In this document: piece after piece, positions 17,727-26,829 of the stretch | Layout: each line of letters begins with the position of its first letter | How positions within the stretch are numbered: position 1 is the stretch's first letter | Assembly (NCBI GenBank): GCA_035515075.1 | Contig: DATJBZ010000012.1 | Coordinates: forward strand, 65,688 to 129,687 | Reading direction: 5' to 3' | From: Moheibacter sp035515075 | Lineage (GTDB): Bacteria; Bacteroidota; Bacteroidia; Flavobacteriales; Weeksellaceae | DNA length: 64,000 nucleotides | The notes under the pieces: generated by a model | Seen by the model: only the letters and a program-made list of their open reading frames with translations | Databases searched by the model: none | Told to the model about the DNA's origin: nothing | Made by a program: the position numbers and the translations under genes

Positions 17727-18200
17727 TTATGCTGGATCGATTAAAAACAAAGGCTGATCGTACTCGATCGGGCTTGAATCGTCCACCAATATTTTTACAA
17801 TTTTTCCTGAAACCTCAGCTTCGATTTCATTGAATAATTTCATGGCTTCAACAATACAAATCACACTTCCTACAGAAATGTTGTCACCCACATTGACAAA
17901 AGGATCTTTTCCTGGGCCTGAAGCGCGGTAGAAAGTTCCAATCATTGGTGATTTGATGGTGATGTATTTTGAATCCTCAGCAGCTTCGACGGCAGGCGCA
18001 CCTGGATTGTCAACTACAGCTTGAGCTTGGGGTACATTAGGCATTAAGGTAGGTTGCATCATCGGTTGTTGCGCATAGGTAATGTTGGGCTCAACCGAGT
18101 TTTTGATTTTAATTTCAAAGTCTTTCATCTTCAAATTGACTTCTGCAACTTCAGACTTAGAAACAAACTTGATAAGATTCTGTATTTCTTTAAGATCCAT
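17727..18200 (-). CDS. accB: Acetyl-CoA carboxylase biotin carboxyl carrier protein
   Basis: 157 residues. An N-terminal dimerising segment, a flexible Pro/Ala-rich linker (about 48-75) and the biotinyl domain (80-157) with the biotinylated K121 in VEAMKLFNEIEA. It carries CO2 from AccC to the carboxyltransferase. It has its own possible -7 box (TACCTTTG, minus strand 18233-18240) and the rpmF terminator upstream, so accBC can be transcribed apart from rpmF. Confidence 0.97.
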   Translation of the reverse strand: MDLKEIQNLIKFVSKSEVAEVNLKMKDFEIKIKNSVEPNITYAQQPMMQPTLMPNVPQAQAVVDNPGAPAVEAAEDSKYITIKSPMIGTFYRASGPGKDPFVNVGDNISVGSVICIVEAMKLFNEIEAEVSGKIVKILVDDSSPIEYDQPLFLIDPA

Positions 18201-18232
18201 AATGTAAAATTTAAAAATTGGCTAACAATAAC

Positions 18233-18240
18233 CAAAGGTA
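18233..18240 (-). promoter_or_regulatory. -7 element ahead of accBC
   Basis: TACCTTTG on the minus strand, a full match to TAnnTTTG, 32 bases before the accB start. No clear -33 box is found at the expected distance. Confidence 0.4.
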
Positions 18241-18241
18241 T

Positions 18242-18279
18242 AAAAAAAATAAAAAAGCTGCTCCTGATTTAGAAACAGC
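18242..18279 (-). terminator. Intrinsic terminator after rpmF
   Basis: On the minus strand a GC-containing stem (gctgtttct with aggagcagc, two G-U pairs) is followed by a T-rich run. It separates rpmF from accB. Confidence 0.6.
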
Positions 18280-18304
18280 CCGTTCTCTTTGTTCTAAACG
18301 AATA

Positions 18305-18505
18305 TTATTCTACGTCTTCGTTTGTTTGTTTTTCCATGACTACTTTTCCTCTGTAGTACATTTTCCCGTCTAACCAATAGGCTCTGTGGTACAAATGCGC
18401 TTCTCCAGTTGCTTTATCAATCGCAATTTGAGGCGCTTCAATTTTATAATGCGTTCTACGCTTATCTCTTCTGGTGGACGACTGTCTTCTCTTTGGATGT
18501 GCCAT
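18305..18505 (-). CDS. rpmF: 50S ribosomal protein L32
   Basis: 66 residues starting MAHPKRRQSSTRRDKRRTHYK, the L32 signature. The zinc-binding cysteines found in some L32 proteins are absent: the middle reads AIDKATGEAHLYHRAYWLDGK. It follows the DUF177 gene by 22 bases, the usual pairing. Confidence 0.96.
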   Translation of the reverse strand: MAHPKRRQSSTRRDKRRTHYKIEAPQIAIDKATGEAHLYHRAYWLDGKMYYRGKVVMEKQTNEDVE

Positions 18506-18527
18506 AACTTATATTAATTTCCAGTTA

Positions 18528-19085
18528 TTATTGTTTTTTTAATTTTTTCAATTGTTCCCATCTTGGGTCGATCTCTTGATCATTTGATTCTTCGATTGCT
18601 TCATTTTCTTCCTTTTCTTCAAACAAGCCGTACTTTTCCAGCAATTCCAACATTTCAGAATGGCTTTCACCATTCAACACGGATGGATGAATTCTTTTTT
18701 GCGGCAAGGCCAACAAAGCCATTTCATACAACATTTGCGCAATGTTCAACGTATGTTCACTTTGTGGTATCACCCAAATTTCGTCATCTGAGTCGTCGAA
18801 TTCCTCGCCAAAATTGACGATGATTTCACTGTCTCCAGCGATTGCTTCGGAATAGCGTTCATTGGTCACATCGCAAACTAAGTCTATGCTTCCACTCAAG
18901 TGGAATTTCAAATCCAAAAAGTTGTTCTTTTTGTCCAAAATCACCTGCAAGGTCAAATCGGGTTGTTCAAAATCCTGTTCAAAATCAAATAAATCAAAGA
19001 ACGATTGTGCCGCGTGAAAGTCAAATACATGCTCGCCTAAACTTAAACCCGCAAAGGAAACACCATAATTTCTCAACTTCTCCAT
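18528..19085 (-). CDS. yceD: DUF177 (YceD) family protein, rRNA/L32-associated
   Basis: 185 residues, acidic, with the DUF177 core including LDLKFHLSGSIDLVCDVTNE near 75-95 and the C-terminal PRWEQLKKLKK. In bacteria and plastids this family is co-inherited with rpmF and linked to 23S rRNA processing. Of the usual CxxC pair only the Cys in DLVCDV is clear. It has a promoter of its own at 19103-19131. Confidence 0.9.
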   Translation of the reverse strand: MEKLRNYGVSFAGLSLGEHVFDFHAAQSFFDLFDFEQDFEQPDLTLQVILDKKNNFLDLKFHLSGSIDLVCDVTNERYSEAIAGDSEIIVNFGEEFDDSDDEIWVIPQSEHTLNIAQMLYEMALLALPQKRIHPSVLNGESHSEMLELLEKYGLFEEKEENEAIEESNDQEIDPRWEQLKKLKKQ

Positions 19086-19102
19086 GACACAAAAATGGTT
19101 GG

Positions 19103-19131
19103 CAAAGATAATATATCTTATTGAAAAACAA
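19103..19131 (-). promoter_or_regulatory. Promoter of yceD-rpmF
   Basis: On the minus strand, TTG (19129-19131), an 18-base spacer and TATCTTTG (19103-19110), 17 bases before the start codon. It lies between pdxA and yceD, so these need not be one transcript. Confidence 0.55.
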
Positions 19132-19194
19132 TAATTTTTTGATTTTAATTTAATATCAATGACTTAATCCACAAAATGGTTTGAAAACAAAGCC

Positions 19195-20256
19195 TTATCT
19201 ATCTCGGTCCAACTTCAAATTGTGGGATTTGAGCACATTGCTCGTTAACTCTTGGTATTCAGCTCTTTTTTTGAAAATTTGGATGGCTGTATAAGCCGCT
19301 TCTCGAAACGAAGTCTCATCTGCAATTCCTTTCCCTGCGATGTCATAAGCTACGCCATGATCGGGTGAAGTTCGTACAAAAGGAAGTGAAGCAGTATAAT
19401 TCACGCCTTCTTCAAAGCAAATCGTTTTGAAGGGGGTCAACACTTGGTCGTGGTACATGCCCAACACTGCATCAAAGTTGTTGGCATTGGAAGTGAAAAA
19501 ACTATCTGCGGCATACGGTCCATAGACCAACATGCCTTTGTTGTACATTTCTTGGATGGCGGGTTGGATGATTTCATTTTCTTCCGATCCGAGCAATCCA
19601 CCATCACCCGCATGAGGGTTCAGTCCCAACACGGCGATTTTTGGACGGCTGATGCCAAAATCTTGCACCAAAGAATTGTTCAAGGCTTGAATTTTCTGGG
19701 TAATGCTTTTGGCTTGAATGTTTTTTGGGACTTCAGCCAGAGGCAAATGTTGGGTGGCCAAACTGACTTTCAATTGTTCTGAAACCAAAAACATCAACGG
19801 ATTTCCTCCCCAAACTTTGCCCAAATATTCGGTATGCCCAGGGAAATTAAAATCTTCGGATTGAATGTTGTTTTTGTTGATCGGCGCAGTCACCAAAAGG
19901 TCACAAATCCCATTTTTTACTGCATCAGCAGCGGCTTGTAAAGATTCAAAGGCCATTTTTCCAGAAGCTTCTGTCGCAGTGCCGACTTCCATCGTTGCAG
20001 GTTCTTTCCAAATGTTGACAACATTGATTTTGTTGGGAGCAATTTTATCCAAAGTAGGAATGCCATGAAATTGAACTTCTTTTAAGTCCAATTGGTTTTT
20101 ACAATGATTCAAATGCTTGGTTGAGCCAAAAATCACTGGCGTAAATAAGTCCAAAATGTCCTTATTGGCCAAAGTTTTTAAAATGATTTCGTAGCCAATG
20201 CCGTTGGTGTCGCCAACAGAAATCGCTACTTTAGGAAGGATATTGTAAGTGTTCAT
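19195..20256 (-). CDS. pdxA: 4-hydroxythreonine-4-phosphate dehydrogenase
   Basis: 353 residues. Family motifs: ISVGDTNGIGYEI near 12, FPGHTEYLGKVWG near 139, LGLNPHAGDGGLLGSEE near 211 and PDHGVAYDIAGKG near 304, which contain the metal- and substrate-binding residues. It makes the precursor that PdxJ joins with deoxyxylulose phosphate in pyridoxal phosphate synthesis. A -7-like box (TACCTTTG, minus strand 20277-20284) lies 20 bases upstream. Confidence 0.96.
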   Translation of the reverse strand: MNTYNILPKVAISVGDTNGIGYEIILKTLANKDILDLFTPVIFGSTKHLNHCKNQLDLKEVQFHGIPTLDKIAPNKINVVNIWKEPATMEVGTATEASGKMAFESLQAAADAVKNGICDLLVTAPINKNNIQSEDFNFPGHTEYLGKVWGGNPLMFLVSEQLKVSLATQHLPLAEVPKNIQAKSITQKIQALNNSLVQDFGISRPKIAVLGLNPHAGDGGLLGSEENEIIQPAIQEMYNKGMLVYGPYAADSFFTSNANNFDAVLGMYHDQVLTPFKTICFEEGVNYTASLPFVRTSPDHGVAYDIAGKGIADETSFREAAYTAIQIFKKRAEYQELTSNVLKSHNLKLDRDR

Positions 20257-20368
20257 TGTATTTCTTATATATGGAACAAAGGTAAAGTTTCATCATTAGA
20301 AAGTCCTTTGTTTTTCAAATTATAATGGAATGGCTTTGAACTTCAAATGAATGAAATGGTCTTTGAGA

Positions 20369-21034
20369 TTATTGATTCGCCAAATTCGTCGTCATCCAAA
20401 GCATGAAGTCATGAAAATTTTGTGGGACTATCCCATGTCCACCATTGTATTCGTGGTATTCGTGTTGGATATTCAAATCCTTCAAAAGTATTTCGCCATT
20501 TCTTGCCCATTCTACTGGGATGATCATGTCATCTTTTCCATGTGAAACAAAGAAGTTCAAATGATCAAAGGCTTTGTTTTTGTCGATGGTTTCTCCAATG
20601 AAGTTCGGTTCGGGATAACCGCTCAAAATCGCCACATGTTTAATTTTATCAGGAAAATTCAAAGCGATCGAATAACTCAAAATCGCTCCTTGGCTAAATC
20701 CACAAACCCAAACATTGGTTTTATCTAAATTTTCTTGAGACGTAATTGAATCGATAAATTCGACCAATTTATTTCTGGACTCAATTCCTTGTGGAATATT
20801 ATTGAACTTCTCCATATTCACGAAATCAATGGCATACCAAGCATACATTTCAGGAGCCAGCGTATGTAAAGCACGAACGCTTATCACGTGAAATTCATCG
20901 GGTAATTCCTCTGCAAAACTAAATAAATCGGCTTCGTTACTTCCGTAGCCATGAATCAAAAGCATCAAAGGATTTTTCTCCCTCTGGATGCGTGGTTTTT
21001 TTTCTAAATATTGAATTTGATTGATTTCTTTCAT
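20369..21034 (-). CDS. Alpha/beta hydrolase, phospholipase/carboxylesterase family
   Basis: 221 residues, cytosolic. Catalytic triad candidates: S114 in CGFSQG, D168 or D169 in HGKDDMIIP and H200 in YNGGHG; the oxyanion loop is LLIHGYGSN (24-32). It resembles the acyl-protein thioesterase/YpfH group, which cleaves short acyl esters or thioesters. The true substrate is unknown. It is the last gene of a four-gene minus-strand operon with gaps of 6-21 bases. Confidence 0.88.
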   Translation of the reverse strand: MKEINQIQYLEKKPRIQREKNPLMLLIHGYGSNEADLFSFAEELPDEFHVISVRALHTLAPEMYAWYAIDFVNMEKFNNIPQGIESRNKLVEFIDSITSQENLDKTNVWVCGFSQGAILSYSIALNFPDKIKHVAILSGYPEPNFIGETIDKNKAFDHLNFFVSHGKDDMIIPVEWARNGEILLKDLNIQHEYHEYNGGHGIVPQNFHDFMLWMTTNLANQ

Positions 21035-21049
21035 AGTATTTTATATAAT

Positions 21050-22840
21050 TTAAACCTCATCTTCATCAAAGGTTCGAGCGATTTTCTCAATGTTCAAACT
21101 CCTTGCCATGGCATCAAAAATCTCTTTATACACGCCATTTTGATTGTAAATGGTTTGATGTGTTCCATATTCTGCCACTTTGCCAACTTCCATGGCGTAA
21201 ATACAATCGGAATCGATGATTTGAGAAATGCTATGTGAAATAATGATGACCGTTCTATTTTTCTTAATCGCGTCTAAGCTGTTTTTGATTTGTTCGGTAG
21301 CGATGGCGTCTAAACTTGCTGTGGGCTCATCCAAAAAGACGATTGGCGGATTTTTTAAAAACATTCGAGCGATGGCAATGCGTTGTTGCTGTCCACCTGA
21401 AAGTAGGAGTGCATTGCTGCCGAATTTTTCGGGTAATTCCATGATTTGATCATAGATATACGCTTGTTTCGCCGCTTTGCTGATTTCCTCTTTGGTCGCT
21501 TTTGGATTTCCATATCGGATGTTTTCTTCGATGGTTCCACTGAAAATATGGTTTTTCTGTAAAACCAAACCAATGTTTTTTCTTAGAAATTGCGTATCGT
21601 ATTCTTTTAGAGGAACGCCATCCAAAAGAATTTCTCCTTTTGTGGGTTCATAAAACTTATCCAATAAATTAATGATGGTGCTTTTTCCAGCTCCGCTTAA
21701 TCCGACCAAGGCGGTGATTTGATTGGGTTCAATTTTCATGTTGATGCCAAACAAAGCTTGGGTGCCATTCGGATAAGTAAAATCAACATTTTTCAATTCA
21801 AATTTTCCTGTGATTTTTTCGGGTTGATAAGTTCCTGAATTTTCAACCTGATCTTCTGCATTTAATATTTCAAAAAAGCTTTCCGAATAAATCATCGCAT
21901 CATTCATTTCATCAAAAATTCGATGCAATTGACCGATTGGAGCCGTTACATTGTTGAAAAGTAAAATATGAAACATAATCATTCCAATGCTCATTTTTCC
22001 GTCCAATACTAAGTAAGCCGTCAAAATAATGATAATCACTACGCCAATTTGTTCCACAAAAGATTTAATTCCATTGAAGAGAAAGCCTGTTTTTTGGGTT
22101 TTCAATTGATTCTCAGTCATGTCATATTGAATCTTGTTTTGTTTGTCGGATTCAATTTGTTCTCTGTTGAAGGATTTGATGACGGTAATCGATTGGATGA
22201 TATTGACAATTCCCTGACTTTTAGATTCTCTGAAATTCCGCATATTTCTACGCCATCCGCTCAGTGTTTTTGCCTGTTTTAGTGTAATGTAGATATAAAT
22301 TGGAACGATGCAAATTCCAACCAATCCTACCCAAAAATTGGCATTGAACATTAAAAGTAAGGCAATAAAAGAGTTGGCAAACAAGGGTAATATATTGATA
22401 AAGAAATTCTGAACCAAGCGTGTAATGCTTGAAATTCCCGCATCGATTCGGGTTTGTAATTTCCCAGATTCATTGTCATTGGAGGTGTAAAAAGCCATTT
22501 GATAGGTCAAAATCCGATCGACTACCGCTTGTGCTAAATCTCTGGAAATATATATTCGGAGTTTTTCACCGTAGTATTTCTGACCAAACGTAATGACCAC
22601 ATTGATGATTTCTTTGGACAATAAAACAATCGTAATAATGATTAAAATATAAAATCCACTTTCTAAGCCTTCTCCTTTTTCGACCAAATCATTGACTTCG
22701 TCCACAGTGTATTTCAATGTTAAGGCATTGACTTGCGCAGTAAAAGAACCGATTAAAGTCAAGATTAAAGCAGCAATGATGAGTCCGTTGTAGGGTTTTA
22801 CATAAGGACGTAGGTTTTTTAGAAGTTGATGGATCGACAT
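21050..22840 (-). CDS. ABC transporter, fused permease and ATPase (MsbA-like)
   Basis: 596 residues. An N-terminal six-helix exporter domain (about 1-320) and a C-terminal ATPase with Walker A VGLSGAGKST near 380, signature LLSGGQQQR near 485 and Walker B VFLDEPTAS near 507. A half-transporter of the lipid/drug exporter group that works as a homodimer. Lipid A flipping (MsbA) is one option; multidrug export is another. Neighbour genes do not decide it. Confidence 0.92.
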   Translation of the reverse strand: MSIHQLLKNLRPYVKPYNGLIIAALILTLIGSFTAQVNALTLKYTVDEVNDLVEKGEGLESGFYILIIITIVLLSKEIINVVITFGQKYYGEKLRIYISRDLAQAVVDRILTYQMAFYTSNDNESGKLQTRIDAGISSITRLVQNFFINILPLFANSFIALLLMFNANFWVGLVGICIVPIYIYITLKQAKTLSGWRRNMRNFRESKSQGIVNIIQSITVIKSFNREQIESDKQNKIQYDMTENQLKTQKTGFLFNGIKSFVEQIGVVIIIILTAYLVLDGKMSIGMIMFHILLFNNVTAPIGQLHRIFDEMNDAMIYSESFFEILNAEDQVENSGTYQPEKITGKFELKNVDFTYPNGTQALFGINMKIEPNQITALVGLSGAGKSTIINLLDKFYEPTKGEILLDGVPLKEYDTQFLRKNIGLVLQKNHIFSGTIEENIRYGNPKATKEEISKAAKQAYIYDQIMELPEKFGSNALLLSGGQQQRIAIARMFLKNPPIVFLDEPTASLDAIATEQIKNSLDAIKKNRTVIIISHSISQIIDSDCIYAMEVGKVAEYGTHQTIYNQNGVYKEIFDAMARSLNIEKIARTFDEDEV

Positions 22841-22861
22841 GGGTTAAAAGTAGGTAAAGTT

Positions 22862-23626
22862 TTAGAAATCATCAAAAACGCCCAAACCAAAGAGTGCAAA
22901 ATCGTATTTTACAGGATCGTTTGGGTCGAGTTTTTTTAATTGATCATTCAACTCTTTGGCCGCTTTCCAATCGTTTTGTTTTCGTTTTAAAAGTCCAAGT
23001 TTTCGTGCGATATTTCCTGAATGCACATCCAAAGGACAAACCAATTGAGAAGGTTTTGCGTTTTTCCAAATCCCTAAATCCACACCTTGCTTGTCGTCAC
23101 GGACAAACCACCGCAACATCATATTCAGTCGTTTGGAAGCTGAGCCTTTGGCAGGACTGGAAACGTGTTTTTCAGACCGTTTTTCATGAGGGATTTCAAA
23201 GAAAATCGTACGAAAATGTTCAATGGCATGAAAAGTATCTTCGTCTTTTTCTGAAAAAAGAAATGCTTTTTCCATTCCTCCGTGTTTTGTGTAAATGTTT
23301 TTGAGTGAACTTAAAAAGAAATGGGCATCGATGGAGTTAAACGTCCGGTGTTTGAAGTTGTCTATTTTGTCGAATGCTTCTTCCGAATAATTCATGACAA
23401 AATCATAAGGAGAATTTCCCATTCGGTTGAGGAAATCTGTGGTTTTGTCAATAATCATTTTTCGATTTCCCCAGGCAAAACTCGCTGCCAAAAAACCTGC
23501 AATTTCTTGGTCTTCTTGTAAGGTATAGCGATGCGGAATCTGAATCGGATCACTGTCTATAAAGTTGGATTGATTGTATAAATTGACTTTTTCGTCCAGA
23601 AATTCTTTGAGTTGATTGAAATCCAT
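22862..23626 (-). CDS. TIGR02757 (DUF2400) family protein
   Basis: 254 residues. The family pattern is clear: DSDPIQIPHRYTLQEDQEIAGFLAASFAWGNRKMII at the N-terminus (split here by known conserved positions), RLNMMLRWFVRDD near 165, and CPLDVHSGNIARKLGLLKRKQND near 195, ending DPVKYDFALFGLG. The fold resembles helix-hairpin-helix DNA glycosylases, but no function is established. It lies 6 bases after the LolD-like ATPase gene and 21 before the ABC exporter gene. Confidence 0.9.
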   Translation of the reverse strand: MDFNQLKEFLDEKVNLYNQSNFIDSDPIQIPHRYTLQEDQEIAGFLAASFAWGNRKMIIDKTTDFLNRMGNSPYDFVMNYSEEAFDKIDNFKHRTFNSIDAHFFLSSLKNIYTKHGGMEKAFLFSEKDEDTFHAIEHFRTIFFEIPHEKRSEKHVSSPAKGSASKRLNMMLRWFVRDDKQGVDLGIWKNAKPSQLVCPLDVHSGNIARKLGLLKRKQNDWKAAKELNDQLKKLDPNDPVKYDFALFGLGVFDDF

Positions 23627-23632
23627 TGTTTA

Positions 23633-24301
23633 TTAAATAGCAAAACGCCCATCTTGCATGACGAGTTTTCGGTCGGCCATGTTGGCTAAATCTTCATTGT
23701 GTGTAACCAAAACAAAGGTTTGTCCAAATTCATCTCTCAATTTAAAAAACAAATGATGGAGTTCTTCTGCGTTTTTCGAATCCAAATTTCCAGAAGGTTC
23801 ATCGGCGAAAATGACGCTGGGTTGGTTGATCAAAGCTCTTGCAACCGCAACGCGCTGTTGTTCTCCACCCGAAAGCTGAGAGGGTTTGTGCTCTAAACGG
23901 TGTTGTAAACCCAAGAATTTTAGCAATTCAATTGCTTTGTCGTGCACTTGAGATTTTTTATTTTTTCCAATATAACCTGGAATGCAAACATTTTCAAAAG
24001 CAGTAAATTCGGGTAGTAATTGATGAAATTGAAAGATAAAACCAATGTTTTCATTTCTGAATTTCGATAATTTCACATCAGAAAGTTGGGTAATATCTTC
24101 TTTTTTTATTCGAATTTGGGTGTAGTGTTTTTTAGGTTCAGTGCTTTTCTCTAAACTGCTCAAAATTTGTAATAAAGTCGTTTTCCCAGCGCCAGACGCG
24201 CCTACGATAGAAACAATTTCACTTTCGCTCACATCCAAAGAAACACCTTTTAAAACTTCTAAATCGCCAAAGCTTTTGTAAATATTTTTTGCTGAAATCA
24301 T
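23633..24301 (-). CDS. ABC transporter ATPase, LolD/MacB family
   Basis: 222 residues: Walker A GASGAGKTT near 33, Q-loop in FIFQFHQLLPEFTAFENV near 90, signature QLSGGEQQRVAVARA near 142 and Walker B VIFADEPSGNLD near 162. This is the group that drives LolCE lipoprotein release or MacB-type efflux. No LolC/E-like permease gene is next to it, so the partner is encoded elsewhere, as is common in Flavobacteriia. Confidence 0.9.
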   Translation of the reverse strand: MISAKNIYKSFGDLEVLKGVSLDVSESEIVSIVGASGAGKTTLLQILSSLEKSTEPKKHYTQIRIKKEDITQLSDVKLSKFRNENIGFIFQFHQLLPEFTAFENVCIPGYIGKNKKSQVHDKAIELLKFLGLQHRLEHKPSQLSGGEQQRVAVARALINQPSVIFADEPSGNLDSKNAEELHHLFFKLRDEFGQTFVLVTHNEDLANMADRKLVMQDGRFAI

Positions 24302-24375
24302 GGGGCTAAATTAAGCTTTATAGTTTGAGCAACAAAGTTTTGTTTTTAACTTGAAATAAATTTCATTAAAATAGA

Positions 24376-25194
24376 TTAAGGCAGTATAACCAAAGGTGTT
24401 GCGCCTTCGTGAACCAATTCGTTGATCAAAAATTTTCGAAACAATTGATCGGTCAATAAACGTGAACCTTTCTGAACAACGAGAATTTCATCGATGGTGT
24501 TGTTGATGACTTTTTTGATGTTTTTATGGGGATGATTGGTTTCGTAAATGGCGTAGTGGGTGTTGAACTGTTCCGAAAATAAACCTTTCAAATCTTGTAA
24601 ATAGCGCTCAATGGCCGCAGTTTCTTCATTGGGTTTGGCCAAATAAAAGAAAGTGACGACTGAGTTTTGGATGTCGATGAATTTGAAGAAATTGTGGAGT
24701 TCTACCAAATTCAAAGGATGTTTGTCTGAAACCGCTACGAAAATTTGATCATGCGCATAGGTTTTGATCTCTTGTGGAATGGCGATGACCGTGTTTTTGG
24801 TGTTTTCAATGATTTGTAAACTTCGGTTTTTGATGAAATATTTTTCAAACAAACTGCTTTCTTTCAGTCCAATGAAAATGAGGTTTTCGAAAGGTTCTAA
24901 AACCAATTCATTCAAAGTTTGTGTCAAATTGTTCTCAATCACTTGGGTTTTTGCGGTCAAGAAAGGAGAAATGAATTGATCGACCATGTTGCTCAATTCT
25001 ACCAAAGCCGCTGCGTTTTCTTCTTGAAGGATGCTGGATTTACTTTCTAAATCAGTCAACATCGGCAATAGGGGATTGATTTCGTGGAGCAAAAGAATTT
25101 CTGCTTTTTCTTGCAAGGCCCACTCATTGGCGTATTTGACCAAGTGATGGGAACTTTTAGAGAAATCAACCAAGACAATGAAACGTTTTTTCAT
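24376..25194 (-). CDS. Universal stress protein, tandem-domain type
   Basis: 272 residues. The first half is a clear Usp domain (KKRFIVLVDFSKSSHHLVKYANEWA, IFIGLKESS, TVIAIPQEI); the second (about 150-272) has the same beta-alpha order (QIFVAVSDKHPL, EILVVQKGSRL, TPLVILP) with weak similarity. The ATP-binding glycine loop is not convincing in either half, so it may be a non-ATP-binding Usp. The gene follows a small barrel protein gene by 16 bases. Confidence 0.82.
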   Translation of the reverse strand: MKKRFIVLVDFSKSSHHLVKYANEWALQEKAEILLLHEINPLLPMLTDLESKSSILQEENAAALVELSNMVDQFISPFLTAKTQVIENNLTQTLNELVLEPFENLIFIGLKESSLFEKYFIKNRSLQIIENTKNTVIAIPQEIKTYAHDQIFVAVSDKHPLNLVELHNFFKFIDIQNSVVTFFYLAKPNEETAAIERYLQDLKGLFSEQFNTHYAIYETNHPHKNIKKVINNTIDEILVVQKGSRLLTDQLFRKFLINELVHEGATPLVILP

Positions 25195-25210
25195 GGATTG
25201 AATTTATTAA

Positions 25211-25723
25211 TTAATGAAATCCTTTTTCGCCAAATAGCGCAATGGTCGGAATGTGCAAAGTAATGCCGAATTTGAAACCTTCAAAATGGGTGTAATCGTG
25301 TTTTTGAATTTCAAACGAATAGCCCACATTGGCTTCCAAAATGCTGATCAGCGAAATGCCGATTTCAGGTGTGATGTTCCAAGGAGATGCGTTGAGACGA
25401 ATGCTGTAAAAATTCGCATTGATGTATTCTCTATAAGGATCGGTTCTGTTTTTTAGTTTTCTGGCGTTGAACTGATATGCGACGCCAATTTCTGGTACAA
25501 CCACAAATTTATCTTTGAAATAGGCCATGTTTGCGCTGGCGTTGATCCCAATCAAATTGCCGTTGGACTGCACCAAATAAACTTCAGGCCCAGCTTTGAA
25601 GTAATTCCCATTGAGATTGGCATAGCCGACATTGACCAAAAAATAACTGGCCAATCCGTTTTTTTCTTGTGCCAAAGCCGTATGCATCCAAAAGATGAAC
25701 AGCAAAACAATCCATTTTTTCAT
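25211..25723 (-). CDS. Small outer-membrane beta-barrel protein, unknown function
   Basis: 170 residues from the ATG at 25723; an upstream start at 25804 would overlap the neighbouring lipoprotein gene. The signal peptide is MKKWIVLLFIFWMHTALAQ. The rest alternates polar and hydrophobic residues with aromatic girdle residues (LIGINASANMAYFKDKFVVVPEIGVAYQF, shown here only in part as evidence of strands), consistent with about eight strands. It ends LFGEKGFH, not in a classical terminal Phe. I do not recognise a family. Confidence 0.65.
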   Translation of the reverse strand: MKKWIVLLFIFWMHTALAQEKNGLASYFLVNVGYANLNGNYFKAGPEVYLVQSNGNLIGINASANMAYFKDKFVVVPEIGVAYQFNARKLKNRTDPYREYINANFYSIRLNASPWNITPEIGISLISILEANVGYSFEIQKHDYTHFEGFKFGITLHIPTIALFGEKGFH

Positions 25724-25779
25724 TCGAAAACTTCTAAAGGGCAAAAGTACGCAAATTAAGAAAACCAGAAAAGGCTTAA

Positions 25780-26172
25780 TTATTTGGTGGTGTTGGCGGT
25801 CCAAGTTGCGCCATGGTCATTGGTATAGTTGACTTGTAAAGAAGTGTCCGTGATGCGGACCAAGTGGATGGAGTCGGCGCCAATGTTGAGCGCGGCCGTA
25901 TTGAACTCTTCAAAGGAAAGTTGAGGAAAAGCTGGAATGCCTTGAGGAAATGTCAAATGGTATTGGTCGGCTATTTTTTCGACTTCTATGGTCGCTTCTT
26001 CCAAATTGAGCTGAGTTTCAGCGTCGGTGTAAGTGACCTTGCCTACGTAAATTCCTTGAAAGCGGTCTGCGTCATTGTCGTCTTCGTTCTTGCATGAGAA
26101 AAGCAAAAAGCCAATGAAGCCAACAAGGAAAATACGAATGAAATAAGAGAAAACAGCAGTGTGTTGAATCAT
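25780..26172 (-). CDS. Small lipoprotein of unknown function
   Basis: 130 residues. Hydrophobic leader ending LLFSC (Cys27), then an acidic KNEDDNDAD spacer as in surface lipoproteins of Bacteroidota. The remaining 95 residues look like one small beta domain (FQGIYVGKVTYTDAETQL, ATIEVEKIADQYHLTF) related in layout to lipocalin-like or META-like domains. No catalytic motif. It is first in a probable operon with the barrel and Usp genes. Confidence 0.65.
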   Translation of the reverse strand: MIQHTAVFSYFIRIFLVGFIGFLLFSCKNEDDNDADRFQGIYVGKVTYTDAETQLNLEEATIEVEKIADQYHLTFPQGIPAFPQLSFEEFNTAALNIGADSIHLVRITDTSLQVNYTNDHGATWTANTTK

Positions 26173-26252
26173 TTTGATGAAATTTTAATATAATAATGTT
26201 CGGTTTAGCGAAGCAAATTACCGAAAAACTTTAAAAACAAAATGCTTTTTTA

Positions 26253-26282
26253 TTGACAATATGTAGAATTATTGTACGTTTA
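26253..26282 (+). promoter_or_regulatory. Promoter of the DUF4168 gene
   Basis: TTG at 26253-26255, a 19-base spacer and TACGTTTA at 26275-26282 (one mismatch to TAnnTTTG), 15 bases before the start codon. Confidence 0.5.
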
Positions 26283-26297
26283 AACTAAAATTAGAAA

Positions 26298-26723
26298 ATG
26301 AAGATCAAATTACTTTTTATAGCTTTTTTCGCTTTTATAGGTTTGAATGCACAAGAGATTACCGATTATGATTTACAAAACTTCGCCAGAGCTTACCATC
26401 AAACGATGAAAATCAATGGTTCTGCCCAGAAGAAAATGGCCGAATTGATTGCTGATGAAAAGTTGGATTTGGATGTGTATCATGCGATTTTCGAAAGCAA
26501 AAATAGTGCTGTAGAACCCGATTTACCACAAGAAGAATACGATAAGTTTGAAAGAGTTCAACCTGAAATCTTGAAACTTCAACAAGATTTAGAACAAGAT
26601 ATCGTCAAAATGTATGGAAAGTTTGATCTAAATCCACAAAAATATAGAGCGATTGCTGAGCGTGTGAAACAAGATTATTTATTGCAAGCCAAATTGGAAA
26701 AAATGATGGCGACTTTGCGTTAA
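26298..26723 (+). CDS. DUF4168 domain secreted protein
   Basis: 141 residues: signal peptide (cleaved near GLNAQ, residue 19) and an all-helical DUF4168-like domain, marked by ITDYDLQNFARAYHQTMKI at its start and repeated acidic/amphipathic helices after it. The function of this family is unknown. It stands alone between the minus-strand lipoprotein gene and prfA, with its own promoter. Confidence 0.75.
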   Translation: MKIKLLFIAFFAFIGLNAQEITDYDLQNFARAYHQTMKINGSAQKKMAELIADEKLDLDVYHAIFESKNSAVEPDLPQEEYDKFERVQPEILKLQQDLEQDIVKMYGKFDLNPQKYRAIAERVKQDYLLQAKLEKMMATLR

Positions 26724-26779
26724 TTCTCTTTGATTCAAAAAGTGAAATTCGGTGTGTTTTATTGGAATTTTAGGAATGC

Positions 26780-26811
26780 TTTGTTTCATTGATGGGATAC
26801 ATTTAACTTTG
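26780..26811 (+). promoter_or_regulatory. Promoter of prfA
   Basis: TTTG at 26780-26783, a 20-base spacer and TAACTTTG at 26804-26811, 18 bases before the ATG. Confidence 0.6.
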
Positions 26812-26829
26812 CGTTCAAAATAGAAAGAA

